Made by a program: the position numbers and the translations under genes
NCBI GenBank assembly: GCA_036417435.1
Contig: CM070906.1
Location: 45,459,396 to 45,523,395 of the forward strand
DNA: 64,000 nt
Direction of reading: 5' to 3'
DNA from: Inia geoffrensis
Lineage: Eukaryota > Chordata > Mammalia > Artiodactyla > Iniidae
Notes under the pieces: model-generated
Database searches by the model: none
What the model saw: only the letters and a program-made list of their open reading frames with translations
What the model was told of the DNA's origin: nothing
In this document: positions 23,270-34,264 of the stretch, piece by piece
Layout of the letters: each line of letters opens with the position of its first letter
Position numbering within the stretch: position 1 is the first letter of the stretch

Positions 23270-24480
23270 CTTAAATTCTTATAAAATATCAGGTTGGAAG
23301 AGATTTTACAAGTTAACTCATTAAGCCATCTTTACAAACGTATTCACTCTACATCTTTGTCAGTGTTAGTCCAGTCTAATCTAGCACTTTGATTGAGAGG
23401 AACAAATTATCTTGTGGAGGCTGCATCCTATTTGGACAGTTCTTATTGTGAAAAAGTTCTTCATTTTGAAATGCTGTCTTTCTGAGACTTCTCATTCATC
23501 TGACTTCTCCCCCTCTGTTTACACCAAAAATTTCTAAATGATAATTTAAATATTTTTAGATGATGCCTTTGGTACATCCTATTCTTCTCCCTAGGCCATA
23601 CGGAATCTATTCCTGAAGTTCAGGGTCTGAACTTTCTTCAGGCAAGAGTTTAAAGTCTCTTTACATTCAGTCTCTTTTGAATGTGTTTCAGTCTGTCTAA
23701 ATACCTCTCAATACATTACCACTGCAAAAATCTAAACATTCTTCAAAGTTTGTCCTACATTCTATTTATTCAATTGATGCATCCCTTAAGCCTACATTAG
23801 CTTTGAGGACATCCACATCACTTGTTGATTTCTAGAAATATGACTGTCATCTAATACCTCTAAGCATTTTCACACATTCTACTCAGAAGCCTGCAACTTC
23901 TGCATCCTCTGCAAGTGCAGCTGTATTTCTGGTTTCTGACCCAAGAACAAGACCTCACATTTACCTCTGTTAAATTTCATTATTTTTTTCAACTCAAATT
24001 GTTTCAGCCTGTCAAGGTCTTTTGTGATCCTAATTCTGCCATCCAACACATTCTTTATCCCTCCCAGCTCTGTCATCTGCAAATTTGATGAGACTTCCCT
24101 CTATAGTTTCATCCGAGTCACTAACTCTAAAATGAGTGAATACGACAAGACTATACCACACAGCCTGGAGGTTATCAACAGAAATTTCTCTCCAGATGGA
24201 TGTTTATCCATAAATCAGGTCATTTGGTTAATATTCTGTCAATTATTAGGTCACTTAATTGTAAGGACATTCTATTCATACTTCTATTCCACAAGAATAC
24301 ATGATATGATTTGCTAAATGAATTACTGAAGTACAAATATTCCACATCAAATACTTTATCACCAATTTAGTAACACTGTTACAGAGAGAGATGAAGTAAA
24401 TCTGCTTCATTTGTTTGGTGACTGCATGGTGATCTGTAGTGACTATCATTTCCTATTACTTGCTAAGATTAAGGAATTCT
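23270..24480 (-). repeat. L3/CR1-type LINE fossil, ~1.2 kb
   Basis: Antisense copy of a CR1-clade LINE (L3). On the + strand one reads ATCAGGTTGGAAGAG (the 3' terminus), a GAAAAAGTTCTTCATTTTG block (23,450), TCCCTCCCAGCTCTGTCATC with TGCAAATTTGATGAG (24,058-24,091), and further upstream ORF2-related blocks around ATCACCAATTTAGTAACACT (24,359). The order agrees with L3 over the whole stretch, so it includes the 3' UTR and the end of ORF2. CR1/L3 elements stopped moving early in mammalian history; most surviving pieces are short. Confidence 0.85.
23879..24082 (-). pseudogene. L3/CR1 ORF2 C-terminal reverse-transcriptase remnant
   Basis: A 67-codon open stretch on the minus strand still reads like the C-terminal part of CR1 reverse transcriptase: a KDLDRLKQF segment, then IMKFNRGKCEVLFLGQKP (residues ~34-51), which corresponds to the family's conserved 'MKFN-GKC-VLHLG' block. 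It survives by chance between lesions; the flanking coding parts are in other frames. No function is expected. Confidence 0.85.
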
Positions 24481-25234
24481 TCCAGTTAAATTATTGAGTC
24501 TCATGACAAAAGTCTATGAGCTGAAAGGAGATAGCCCCGTCAGTAATCTTAAATCTTTTTTAAAGATAAATCTTAACCTATTTTAAAACAGTAAAACCTA
24601 TTCATTAAGTAAATATATATACATATATTTATATATATACAAATATAAAACTTATTTTATAAAAGGTAGAACTTTTCTGAATAAGGCTGGTGTTGGGGAT
24701 GAAGTACCCTGAGCCTCAGGCTTCCCTGAAAAATCGCTAGGAAGTCACAGAACACAGTTTTAAAAGCACTGCTTTAAGCCATTTTTAGCCATTTAACCAA
24801 TATGAATTAGTTTTTAAGTCAGCTTTCAAAAAACAGGTAGTTGTAAGAAGTGTCTTAAAACAAAATTACATTTTGATAGAACAGAGGAAAGGGAATATGG
24901 GCTAGGATCTAAAAACAGGGATCATGTCTAAACTCTCCAGTTCTTTAAAGGATTGGTAAGGTAAAATTCCTCTGAATTCTCTGACTGACCACATAAAGCC
25001 AGCAGTCCAGCATACCCCTTCATATTTTAGCCACAGACTTGCTTCACAGATGAAGGAAGAGTGTTCATAAAACTACAACGCAAACATGTAATGCAAATCT
25101 TTGCATTCACACTAAAAGAAGAGCTTCAATTAAGACTATAAATGAACTGGAATTGTTTGCCTGTAACTGCAGAATATTGAAAAATAATTATATACTTTTT
25201 AGAATTCAAAGACAATCTTTTGCAACAGTGACAT
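24481..25234. other. AT-rich sequence, no gene
   Basis: A TA-rich imperfect repeat occupies about 24,612-24,650. Nothing else recognised. Confidence 0.5.
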
Positions 25235-25445
25235 AACTCTTTTATTCAATAGACATTTATTGAGCATCTAGTATGTTTCGGGCATCTAATTAGGTACTTT
25301 TGAAAATGGTAGCATCATTCAGCATCACAGAACCAGTGAGACACACATGAGGATACTGAGGCTCCAAGCAGATAAGTCTCTTGCCCAAATTCACAAACTA
25401 GTAAGAAATGCTAGGACTTAAACCCAAAAAAGAGCTGGTCCCAGC
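25235..25445 (-). repeat. MIR SINE (antisense)
   Basis: AATAGACATTTATTGAGCAT, then GAGGATACTGAGGCTCC, then CTTGCCCAAATTCACAAACT, then GGACTTAAACCCA: MIR in reverse-complement order. Confidence 0.82.
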
Positions 25446-26559
25446 TCTTAACAAGTTCCTTGTATAATCAAAGAGATGGTTATGTAAATAAATAATTACA
25501 TAGATTATTGCACTTATAGATTCATATTGACAGCTCTCCTATTTTAACCAGGGCTTTCTTCGCCATGTTTGAGAGAAGCATGGAAAATGGAAGAGAGGCC
25601 AGGAAATCTGTTCCCACACTTAACAGAGACAGATACCAGTTGCCATCCTATAAACAAAACAGAAGGTACGTTTCCTTCATGTTCTATGTGTTTGAAGTAC
25701 TGTCACCTAATAGGCAGCTGTACTGAAGTATGCTCACAACATATGCTTTTAAAATGGTTTGCCAGAGAACTACTTTCGATATTCCACTCTTACACATCTC
25801 CAAGACTTCTGCTAATGTTGTGGTTCTGAAAATGCTAAAGAGACATTAAATCATGTTTATGTCGATGGCAGCTCTTAAGGCCTTGGTTAATTTTTTTCAT
25901 GGCAGCAAAGGGAAAGAAACAGGACCTGCACTTGGCATCAATACATCCCTGGCTTCCTTACTGTGCCAACAAGCCTGACTTGCACAATTTGTAGTGGTTT
26001 TCAGCTGCTGCAGACCACCTCTCTGCAGCTCAGCAGATAGAGCAATAGCTAAAGCAACAGAGGCCATTTTAAGTTCCAAGAAATGTAGCAGGTGCTGCAG
26101 TTTTCAAAAGAAAATTATTCCCAACTTTGCATTTCATCATTTTCTTTTCTCTTCATGTGTGAGAGATTTTCTCCCTGTCTCTTACCTCTGTCTACACCCA
26201 ACATAGTAGTAGAGTATGAACTTAAGAAAAGGTTATAAACGTGCAAGAATAATTGCATATCAATGAAGGAAAATACTTCTGGGTATCTTAAGCAGAATGC
26301 TGTGTGTTAAGGTGTTTTCTACCTGGGGACTATGGTATTTCCTCCTATGAATGCACAATTTCACCTTCCCATGAATCCAGAGTTTGATGTGGGAGGAATC
26401 TCACAGGATTTGAGATGAGAAGTATTTTAATGAGTAAGTACAGGAAAGTTTAGGAAAGTAATTTTAAAGAAATTAGATATAGAATTAAGGTCATGTAAGT
26501 AGTTATTAGGACTCCTGAATTTCCCCCTCTTTTGTACATGCTATTTTCAACCAAGAGAA
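25446..26559. other. Unique sequence, nothing recognised
   Basis: Frames of 86, 60 and 70 codons (25,569-26,206) have no domain. The part at 25,900-26,110 has a more even base composition than its surroundings but no recognisable family. Confidence 0.45.
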
Positions 26560-27400
26560 TTGTCTTGGTACTACTCTCTCCTGGTTTTCCTCCTTCCTTT
26601 CAGGCCACTCTTCCCCAGGGTCCTCATTTTCCTGCCCCTCATTAGTTTTAATATTATATAGGGTTCCACCCTTGGGTCTCAATATTGATGTTCTATGAAT
26701 TCTCCATGGATGACTTTATCTAAATTCCTGGCTTCAACTATTACCCATATGCTGATGACAGCTAGCAAAGTCTTTGTTCCAGTTCTACCTAATCAGCCAA
26801 CTCAAATCAGTGAATCCCATGTTTAACCAACACCCTCTCCTTCTCTCCCCACGCCAAATCTGTTTCCAGATCACTGTATAAGTGATGTGCATCAGCCTCC
26901 ACCTGGTCCTCCAAGCCAGAAACCTGGAAGTTAGACTATACTTCTCCCTCCCTTCATCCCAAACCAAATACATCACCAAGGTTTGTCACTTCTACCACTG
27001 AACTATCCCTGGAAATTTTTTTTGTAGTTTTCATTTCTACTGCCTTTCCTCAGGCCCTCATCACTTCTTGATTGGATTATGTTACTAGCCTCTGAACTTG
27101 ACTCCCCTGTTAGCAATTTATTCACTTTCTATTGTATCTAAAATCCTACCCAAACATGTTATCCTCCTACCTTCTTTCCCAGTTTCCCTTATGCCTCATA
27201 ATCCAGTCATAGTCAACCTCCCTTCATTGCTTTCCTGACATTCATGATGTATATACTTAAGCTATGCTGAACTACTTATAGTTCCCTTAAATTCTATTTT
27301 AATATATATTCCCACACTATTTCTTCTGTCTAGAATTACGCATCTCTCTTCTAGATAGCCTCACCACTCAGGAGTTCTTCCATCACAGTGGTTAACTCTA
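26560..27400 (+). repeat. L2 LINE, long 3' segment
   Basis: Sense L2 with several blocks in order: CTTCAACTATTACCCATATG (26,732), TCCAAGCCAGAAACCTGGAAG (26,911, split by small changes), CCAAATACATCACCAAGG (26,962), CCTTTCCTCAGGCCCTCATC (27,042), then TCTAGAATTACGC (27,331). Over 800 bp of an ancient LINE is well preserved in order. The 64-codon antisense frame at 26,785-26,979 is not coding. Confidence 0.85.
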
Positions 27401-27404
27401 CATA

Positions 27405-27680
27405 CTGGAGGAAGACTGAATCACAAACTGGTAAACCACATGGGTTCTGGCGATGGACAGATCCTAATTTAATCTTAACTGTGCCTCATACTAGTTGTGT
27501 GATATTGGGCAAGTGTCCTCACCTTCTCCATGCCTCTGTGTTTCTCATCCACAAAGTGGAATTAATAATAGTTCCTATAGTTTGGGGTTACTGTATAGCT
27601 GAAATAACAAGTGTAAAATATTTGGAACAAAGCCTGGCATATTCAAAGTGCACAGTAAGCTCCTGTTATTATTGTAAAGA
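27405..27680 (+). repeat. MIR SINE
   Basis: CATGGGTTCTGGCGATGGAC, then CTAGTTGTGTGATATTGGGC, then AGTGTCCTCACCTTC, then CACAAAGTGGAATTAATAAT, then GCCTGGCATATTCAAAGTGC. A near full-length MIR. The 140-codon frame at 27,388-27,810, one of the longest outside the L1s, lies mostly inside it and is therefore not a gene. Confidence 0.9.
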
Positions 27681-29039
27681 TTGGTTTACTTTTTGTGGGC
27701 TCCTTGAAGGCCAGGTGCATGACCAGCACCTCCATACCACAGTGCCAGGTGACTACTCCAAAGATGTTTCCATGAATAGGTTAAAATGGTCCTTTAAAAA
27801 GTGTCTGTGAAACTCATCAAGGGTATTCAAGCCTCTTTTTACAGGAAATATTGTTAGCTTCTTTCGTTTACCACTATTTTCATAGTAGATCCTAAAAAGT
27901 CTAAGATGTTTTCATAATTTTTCAAAATAGATGTTGTCTCAGGAAAATTGGACTGAAAAAACTGTCTGGATATTTCTTGAGCCCTCCTTAATTATTTTTA
28001 CTCTCTTATTGCCTAGCAACTTAACCCAAATTCCTACAGTTAATATATTATGCCTTGTTTCATAATTTAGCTCATAAGTTATTTTTTAAACATGTATCAT
28101 ATGCTCTGGTCACTAAATACCCCATTATGGAAAATATTCTTCCCTTCTAACCACAGTCTTTATTATATTATATAACTTAGATATTGAATAAGAAGATGTG
28201 GTGAAGAGTGGTATTTGAGGGTGATAAACTCACTCTGTAAAGGAAGATGACCACACTCAGCTCCTAAAAACATAATGTGAGACTGCATAATATAAAAACA
28301 TCAGTTCCCTACTAATAACATACAGTAAAATTTTAAAAAGAATAAAAATAATAATAAGTGCCTCCACACACAGCCAAGCATATAGCAGTACACGTTAACT
28401 GAACTCAAATCTAGAGCCCTTACCACCCTGATTCTGTGAAAAGTCTATTTCCAAATCTATAGCAATAATAGTGTTCATGCATTGCATGTACACCACTTAT
28501 TTGTCTTTAAAGAGCTTATTTCAATTGCTGAAGTCCACTCTACCGAAGATAGTCAACAGAACACAATTCGTCTAGTATTAGCCTTCATTGTATGTAATTA
28601 AAGTGTTGATGCTGAACCGCTGCTGTTTATCACATTAGCTGGAAAGGAAACAGACCTTTCCATTAGGATGTTAGATTGGACTAATCACTGATATAAGGAG
28701 TATCATAAACTAACACCCTGTTCAAAAACAATCTATTGACTAAAACATTCATTTATTGAGCAAATGCAGAGGTTCTATTGTGCTCCATGATAGTCTAATT
28801 AAATCTAAACTAGGTAAGCTAATTAAGATAGCTATAAAAATACATGTTTCAGATTTATTAAAAGAAAATTTTGACAGTATTTTAATAGACATCTTAATAC
28901 GAATTCCTCTAAACCTGACCTAGATAATACTATTTTTCATAATCATCAGTATCCTCATTTACCCACTTCATATGTAGAGCTTCGCCATCAAGAAAATAAC
29001 CTTATAGCACTGTAATTAGAATGATGATGGTGGTCCAGT
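27681..29039. other. Unique sequence; possible conserved non-coding element inside
   Basis: The part at about 28,485-28,690 has higher sequence complexity than its surroundings, no repeat hallmark and several TAAT/ATTA sites, as many vertebrate non-coding enhancers do. That is only an impression from composition. Confidence 0.35.
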
Positions 29040-29420
29040 GGATGACATTCAGGAGAGTTGATCAATCATATTTCATAGTTGCCACAGTTCTTCATATTTT
29101 AATGCCTCTATTGCCTTTGCCTGAAAGGCCAACTGGAAGACTCATACTTCAGTACTCAGTTCAACTCTTATCTCCTGTGAAACTTCTACACCTGACTAAA
29201 GCTGAGTTAGTACCTTTCCTTTTTTTTTCACTCTTTCTTCTTATCTGAGTTAGTGACTACTGAGGCATTTTGCTTCTATTTCAATTGTAGTACTTATACA
29301 TTTTACTATTTATTTGTCTCCCAGTTAAACTGTTTACTTATCTTTGTTTGCCTCATACAAAACAAAATGCCAAACACACAAAGGGCATGAAATTAATAGT
29401 TTTGAACAAATAATCAATCA
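29040..29420 (+). repeat. L2 LINE fragment
   Basis: CCTTTGCCTGAAAGGCCAAC, then TCAGTACTCAGTTCAACTC, then CTCCTGTGAAACTTC, then TTTATTTGTCTCCCAG: diverged sense L2 3' order. Confidence 0.7.
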
Positions 29421-29424
29421 ATGA

Positions 29425-30590
29425 CTACACTTTTTCTTAATAACAGACTTTATGTTTCAGTGTAGTCTTAGGTTCACAGCAAAATTAAGTGGAAAGAACA
29501 GAGAGTTCCCATATACTCCATATCCCATCACATGCACAACCTCCCCCGTTATCAACTTCCTATCACAACGGTATCTGTTACAATCAATGAACCTACATTA
29601 ACACATCATTATCACCCCAGAGTTCATAATTTACATCAGGGTTCATTCTTGGTGTTGTATATTTCATGGGTTTGGACAAATGTATGACATGTATCCACCA
29701 TCACAGCACCATACAGAAGAGTTTCACTGCCTTAAAAATCTTCTGTGCTCCATCTATTCATTCCTCCCTCCCTCTTCCCACCCCCATAAACCACTGATCA
29801 TTTTACTGCCTACATAGTTTTGCCTTTGTCATAGGATGACACATAGTTGGAATCAAACAGTATGCAACCTTGTTCCATCAGCTTCTTCCACTTACTAATA
29901 TATATTTAAATCTTCTCCATCTCTTTTCATGGCTTGATAGCTCATTTCCTCTTAGCACTGAATAATAATCCATTCTCTGGAAGTATCACAGATTATCCAT
30001 TCATCTATTGAAGAATATCTTGGTCACTTTCAAGTTTTGGCAATTAAAAATAAAGCTTCTATAAACCTCCTGTGCTGTTTTTGTGTGGACATAAGTTTTC
30101 AATTCATTTGGGTAAATACCAAGGAGTGTAATTTCTTGATCATATAGCATGAGTATGTTTAGTTTTATAAGAAACAAACTGTTTTCCACAATGGCTGTAC
30201 AATTTTGCATTCCCACCAGCAATAAATGAGAGTTCTTCTTGATCCACATACTTGCTGGCATTCAGTGTTGTCAGTGTTTTGGATTTTGGCCATTCTAAAA
30301 GCTGTGTAGTGGTATTACCTCGTTTTAATTTGCAAGTACCTAATGACATATAAACGTGAAGCCATTTTTTACACACTTTTTGCCTTCTATATATCTTCTT
30401 TGGTGAGGTCTCTGTTTAGGTTTTGTTGCCCATTTTTAATTGGGTTGTTCATTTTGTTATTGTTTAATTTCATGAGTTCTTTTTATATTTTGAATAACAG
30501 TTCTTTGTCAGATGTGTCTTTCACAAATTTTTCTCGCAGTCTGTGGTTTATCTTCTCATTCTCTTAAGTCACTATGTTTTTATTTAATTT
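29425..30590 (-). mobile_element. Old L1 3' end, antisense
   Basis: Reverse complement of an older L1 (L1M group): AACAGACTTTATGTTTCAGT, then TCACAGCAAAATTAAGTGG (3' UTR side), then ORF2 C-terminal sequence such as CCATTCATCTATTGAAGAAT, TTTCCACAATGGCTGTACAA, TTGCATTCCCACCAGCAATA and TTTTTAATTGGGTTGTTCAT. ORF2 remnants on the minus strand (30,001-30,376) are short and broken. Ends approximate. Confidence 0.88.
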
Positions 30591-32192
30591 TGTAAGACTC
30601 CTGTTGCATACTTCCAGAAATGTAGCCTCATAATTGAGGACATTGAGGCTGTGACATTCTAACATATCATGGATCTACCATCAAATCACTATTCCATAAC
30701 CAAACAGTTCTCAATAATTATCATTTGCATCTTTATCAACTTCATAATTTGGAGAGTCATTTCATAAATATACAATCTCACTCCCATCTAGAGTATTGAT
30801 CAAAAGAAGTGGAGGACTTTAAAACACAGCCACAACCTTTACTGGATGCAGGCAGCTTAGCATCGGCAAGCCTACTAGGTTCCCTTCCCTTCAGAAGTGG
30901 CTACGTTTCAGCTTGTTAGTTATGTATTTGGAGATGCTATTCCTCCCTCTGATTAATTTCTACATCAATTAATCAAGCATAACATATCTTTACCTTTTAC
31001 TCCTACTGCCCCTTTAAAATTTATTCAGTAATGGAAGTTTTTTTCCCTGACCCTAAATTCAAAACCTCTAGGCCCCACAACTTCCTACAGTTATACAACC
31101 ACTTTAATCCAAAGCACAGTCTACATTCAAAAATCAGAACATACTGTCCCATATAATAATCAATACACTGAACTTAACTTAGAATAGAATTGTCTCCCCT
31201 CCTGCAGGCAGAGCTGACAAGCCTTGGAGAGGGGGAGTAGTAGATTTCTTCTCACTTTCTCTAATTCTTTTCCCACAGTATGTTAATCTTGACTTCAGGC
31301 CTCTATATTCTTCTGGCATAGAGAAAAAGGGAGAACAGGTTAGGAATAGACTTACTAGAACTGGCACACTCACATCTGAGCTTTGTGGCATCTGGATCTG
31401 TGGGCTGCTTAAAGCTGACTGCATCATGGGACACTTTTGTTTACTGAGAAATCCTACTTTATCTTCACAAGGAGATATGACAAAATCATTCGTCATGAGG
31501 AATAGTTACAGCAGCATCTAAGCAAAGCAAAGCAAAGGCGGATGAAATAATGCTGTAAAAGTTCTGTATGTGTCTAGCGCTTCCTTTTACTAAGACTTTC
31601 TTTGGCACATCTTTAATTCTATACATTTATCTGAAGTATACTCTGCTTAGAAGCAAATGATCTTGGATATATGCAATTTAATAGATTATCACAGAATAGT
31701 CTCTGACAGAGTCATTTTCAATGACTGTATATCTGAGTTGTATATGCAAAGATTTATGTACTTTTTTACACTAAATTATACTTCTATAGGAAAAAGTTTC
31801 TTTCAGAAGTCTCACAGTTTCAATTAAATTTCATTACAGGTTATTTGCTTACCATTAAAGCAGAAAAAATTCTCCCAATCCAAATCAACAAATATAGACC
31901 TTGATTACTGGTCAAAAAGGAGACAAATGATCCCTTCCCCCAAGGCTACTTTGGACAAAGCTTCCTCCAAAAGACCTCGTTTAGTGTTTCAATATAAGAA
32001 ATTCAGTGGCAAATGTCTGAAGGCATTAATTCCCATAATACTTCACTAGATAAGAAAACAGCTCCAATATCCTCAACCAAATAGTCACCGTGTAACACAC
32101 ACCAGATACTAAATTCAATTTTCTGCTTGGGTAAAATGGAATAATAGTTGGCCTCCTGTTCCTATGTCTGGCTAAGACTACTGATGACACTC
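30591..32192. other. Unique sequence, nothing recognised
   Basis: A 105-codon frame on the minus strand (31,179-31,496) has no domain. Three AGCAA units near 31,519-31,538 form a tiny repeat. Otherwise featureless. Confidence 0.5.
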
Positions 32193-32207
32193 AAAAAAGA
32201 AATGTTA

Positions 32208-32424
32208 GGGCTTCCCTGGTGGCGCAGTGGTTGAGAGTCCGCCTGCCGATGCAGGGGATACGGGTTCGTGCCCCGGTCTGGGAAGATCCCACATGCCGCG
32301 GAGCGGCTGGGCCCGTGAGCCATGGCCGCTGAGCCTGCGCGTCCGGAGCCTGTGCTCCGCAACGGGAGAGGCCACAACAGTGAGAGGCCCGCATACCGCA
32401 AAAAAAAAAAAAAAAAAAAAAAAA
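32208..32424 (+). mobile_element. CHR-family SINE (~205 bp type), near-consensus
   Basis: Complete copy from GGGCTTCCCTGGTGGCGCAG to GCCCGCATACCGC plus 24 A. Most CpGs are still intact (for example CATGCCGCGGAGCGGC). Flanked by AAAAAAGAAATGTTA (32,193-32,207; 32,419-32,433, the right copy overlapping the A tail). The long pure A tail and intact CpGs suggest one of the younger insertions here. Frames overlapping it are spurious. Confidence 0.96.
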
Positions 32425-32433
32425 GAAATGTTA

Positions 32434-32861
32434 AAACTTCAAAATAGAGATATTATTGATAATTTAAGAGATCTATAAATTTTAGATATCTTCAAGTAAC
32501 TAGTCCATGATCAAAAAAACAATCATAGCTGATACTAACTTTTAAATTCCAGGCATTCAAAAGCATTCTATAGCAGGCCAATTCAACAATCTCCAAATCC
32601 TATGTTAGCTTTCAAAATGTTTAGGACATTGTCGGTGAACTATAAAAAAAGCAAAACATAATTTTAAAAAACCAAAACCTATTATCCTGATCATAAGAAA
32701 TGTATCAATAAAATTAGTCACATAAATAAAATTCAGAAATGTGCATATGCCAGCTATAAAGTCTCAAAGACACTGTGTTAATATTGCTCATCTAGGTACA
32801 TGTTGATTATATTCAGCTTTAATTTGGAGTTCAGGAAGTGATAGAGACTGCTTCTTATAAA
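32434..32861. other. Spacer between two inverted SINEs
   Basis: AT-rich unique sequence. Separates the sense SINE at 32,208 from the antisense one at 32,876. Confidence 0.6.
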
Positions 32862-32875
32862 CTCAGATACTTTTT

Positions 32876-33080
32876 TTTTTTTTTTCCTGCGGTATGCGGG
32901 CCTCTCACTGTTGTGGCCTCTCCCGTTGCGGAGCACAGGCTCCGGACGCGCAGGCTCAGCGGCCATGGCTCATGGGCCCAGCCGCTCCGCAGCATGTGGG
33001 ATCCTCCCGGACCGGGGCACGAACCTGTGTCCCCTGCATCGGCAGGCGGACTCTCAACCACTGCGCCACCAGGGAAGCCC
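32876..33080 (-). mobile_element. CHR-family SINE (~205 bp type), antisense
   Basis: Starts with poly(T), then CCTGCGGTATGCGGGCCTCT, and ends ACCAGGGAAGCCC. Exact 14-bp target-site duplication CTCAGATACTTTTT (32,862-32,875; 33,081-33,094). It is the inverted partner of the copy at 32,208, about 450 bp away. Confidence 0.96.
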
Positions 33081-33094
33081 CTCAGATACTTTTT

Positions 33095-33795
33095 ATTTTA
33101 TTAATACAGCACTTTTAACATTGGAGGATAAAAAGGAGTACAGGAGTCATAGCTATCTTTGCCTTCATACACTTGAATCTTGTTATAGGGTTTGCCTATA
33201 GCCAAAATGCAGCTGTACAGCTAATTTCAGGCCTTCCAGCCTTGACAACATTCTCTTTCATAAGCATCTGGTGATTAGCCACATGAAAAGTGTTATTGAA
33301 TTCCAGATGGAGTTGACTTCTTCATATGGCTCCAGACTAGTCAATTTAGGAGCAGATATCTATAGTGAGTGCTACTGACTACTGAATCACCTGTTTCTTT
33401 AAAATTAGATGATGTTAGAGTTTTTTAGTGCATTAAAGAGAAAAGTGAATTAAATCGAAGCCTGTTATTCTTTTCTAACTGTTAGAAGTAACTACAACAA
33501 AGACAACATAGAGTTGGGTGGCACTCTCCAGCACTGACCTTAGATAGTCATACATTTACACACATGTCCACAGATGGAATTCCTAATGAAACAATGAATG
33601 CTCTACTACTTTCTTGCTATCTTAAGAAGATGAGTATATAACCAGAGAAATTTCAAAAGATATCAGTGATAAGCTAAAAAGTAAGTGTGAATCTGATCAA
33701 AATAATTAAACGTTTTTCCCTCTGGGGAACTCAGCACACATTACTCAAAATGAATGCTTTCCTAAATAATTAGTCTGTTTCTTCCAAACATTATC
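33095..33795. other. Unique sequence, nothing recognised
   Basis: No frame, repeat or RNA gene of note. Confidence 0.5.
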
Positions 33796-33805
33796 AAGAG
33801 TGGTA

Positions 33806-33886
33806 TAGCTGATTCACTTTGCTATACAGCAGAAACTAACAAAACATTGTAAAGCAATTATACTCCAAGAAAGATGTTTAAAAAAA
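33806..33886 (+). mobile_element. Very short L1 insertion (81 bp)
   Basis: Only the extreme L1 3' end: GCTGATTCACTTTGCTATAC, then AGCAATTATACTCCA, then a short A tail. Bounded by an exact 10-bp target-site duplication AAGAGTGGTA (33,796-33,805; 33,887-33,896). An extreme 5' truncation. Confidence 0.92.
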
Positions 33887-33896
33887 AAGAGTGGTA

Positions 33897-34250
33897 AAGG
33901 CAATGAGACAGCAAAAGAAAAGCAAGGCATTAAAATATTTTTTTCCTCCTAGAATAAAATAATCAATTTACACACTTATAACTGCTAGATTTATAACCCT
34001 ACAATTTGAGAGATCTTATTTTTAATTAGAATTTATGCAATATTTTCTGAATAAAACTTTACATTCCAAGTAAATTTCAAAAATGCCCACAGACTCACAG
34101 AATTTTGAGGTTATAATATTTTTTACATTCATTTTCGTTCATCTCTTATCTACATTACCATTCATATTTTAGAGTAAACGTAACACTTTGACTTCAGGCC
34201 AGATCTTCATACTATAATAACACCCAAAACACCTATAAGAGAATACTTTT
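33897..34250. other. Unique AT-rich sequence, nothing recognised
   Basis: No gene or repeat seen. Confidence 0.5.
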
Positions 34251-34264
34251 TCACTATAACTTTT

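Noticed and set aside
27388..27810. 140-codon frame on the + strand as a possible gene
   Set aside because: Most of it lies within a MIR SINE (27,405-27,680), which explains the sequence; no domain is visible.
32162..33201. Several Pro/Arg/Gly-rich frames of 62-96 codons on both strands
   Set aside because: All lie in the GC-rich bodies of two CHR SINEs; the same translations appear at 5,894-6,103 and 9,036-9,371 wherever the SINE occurs.
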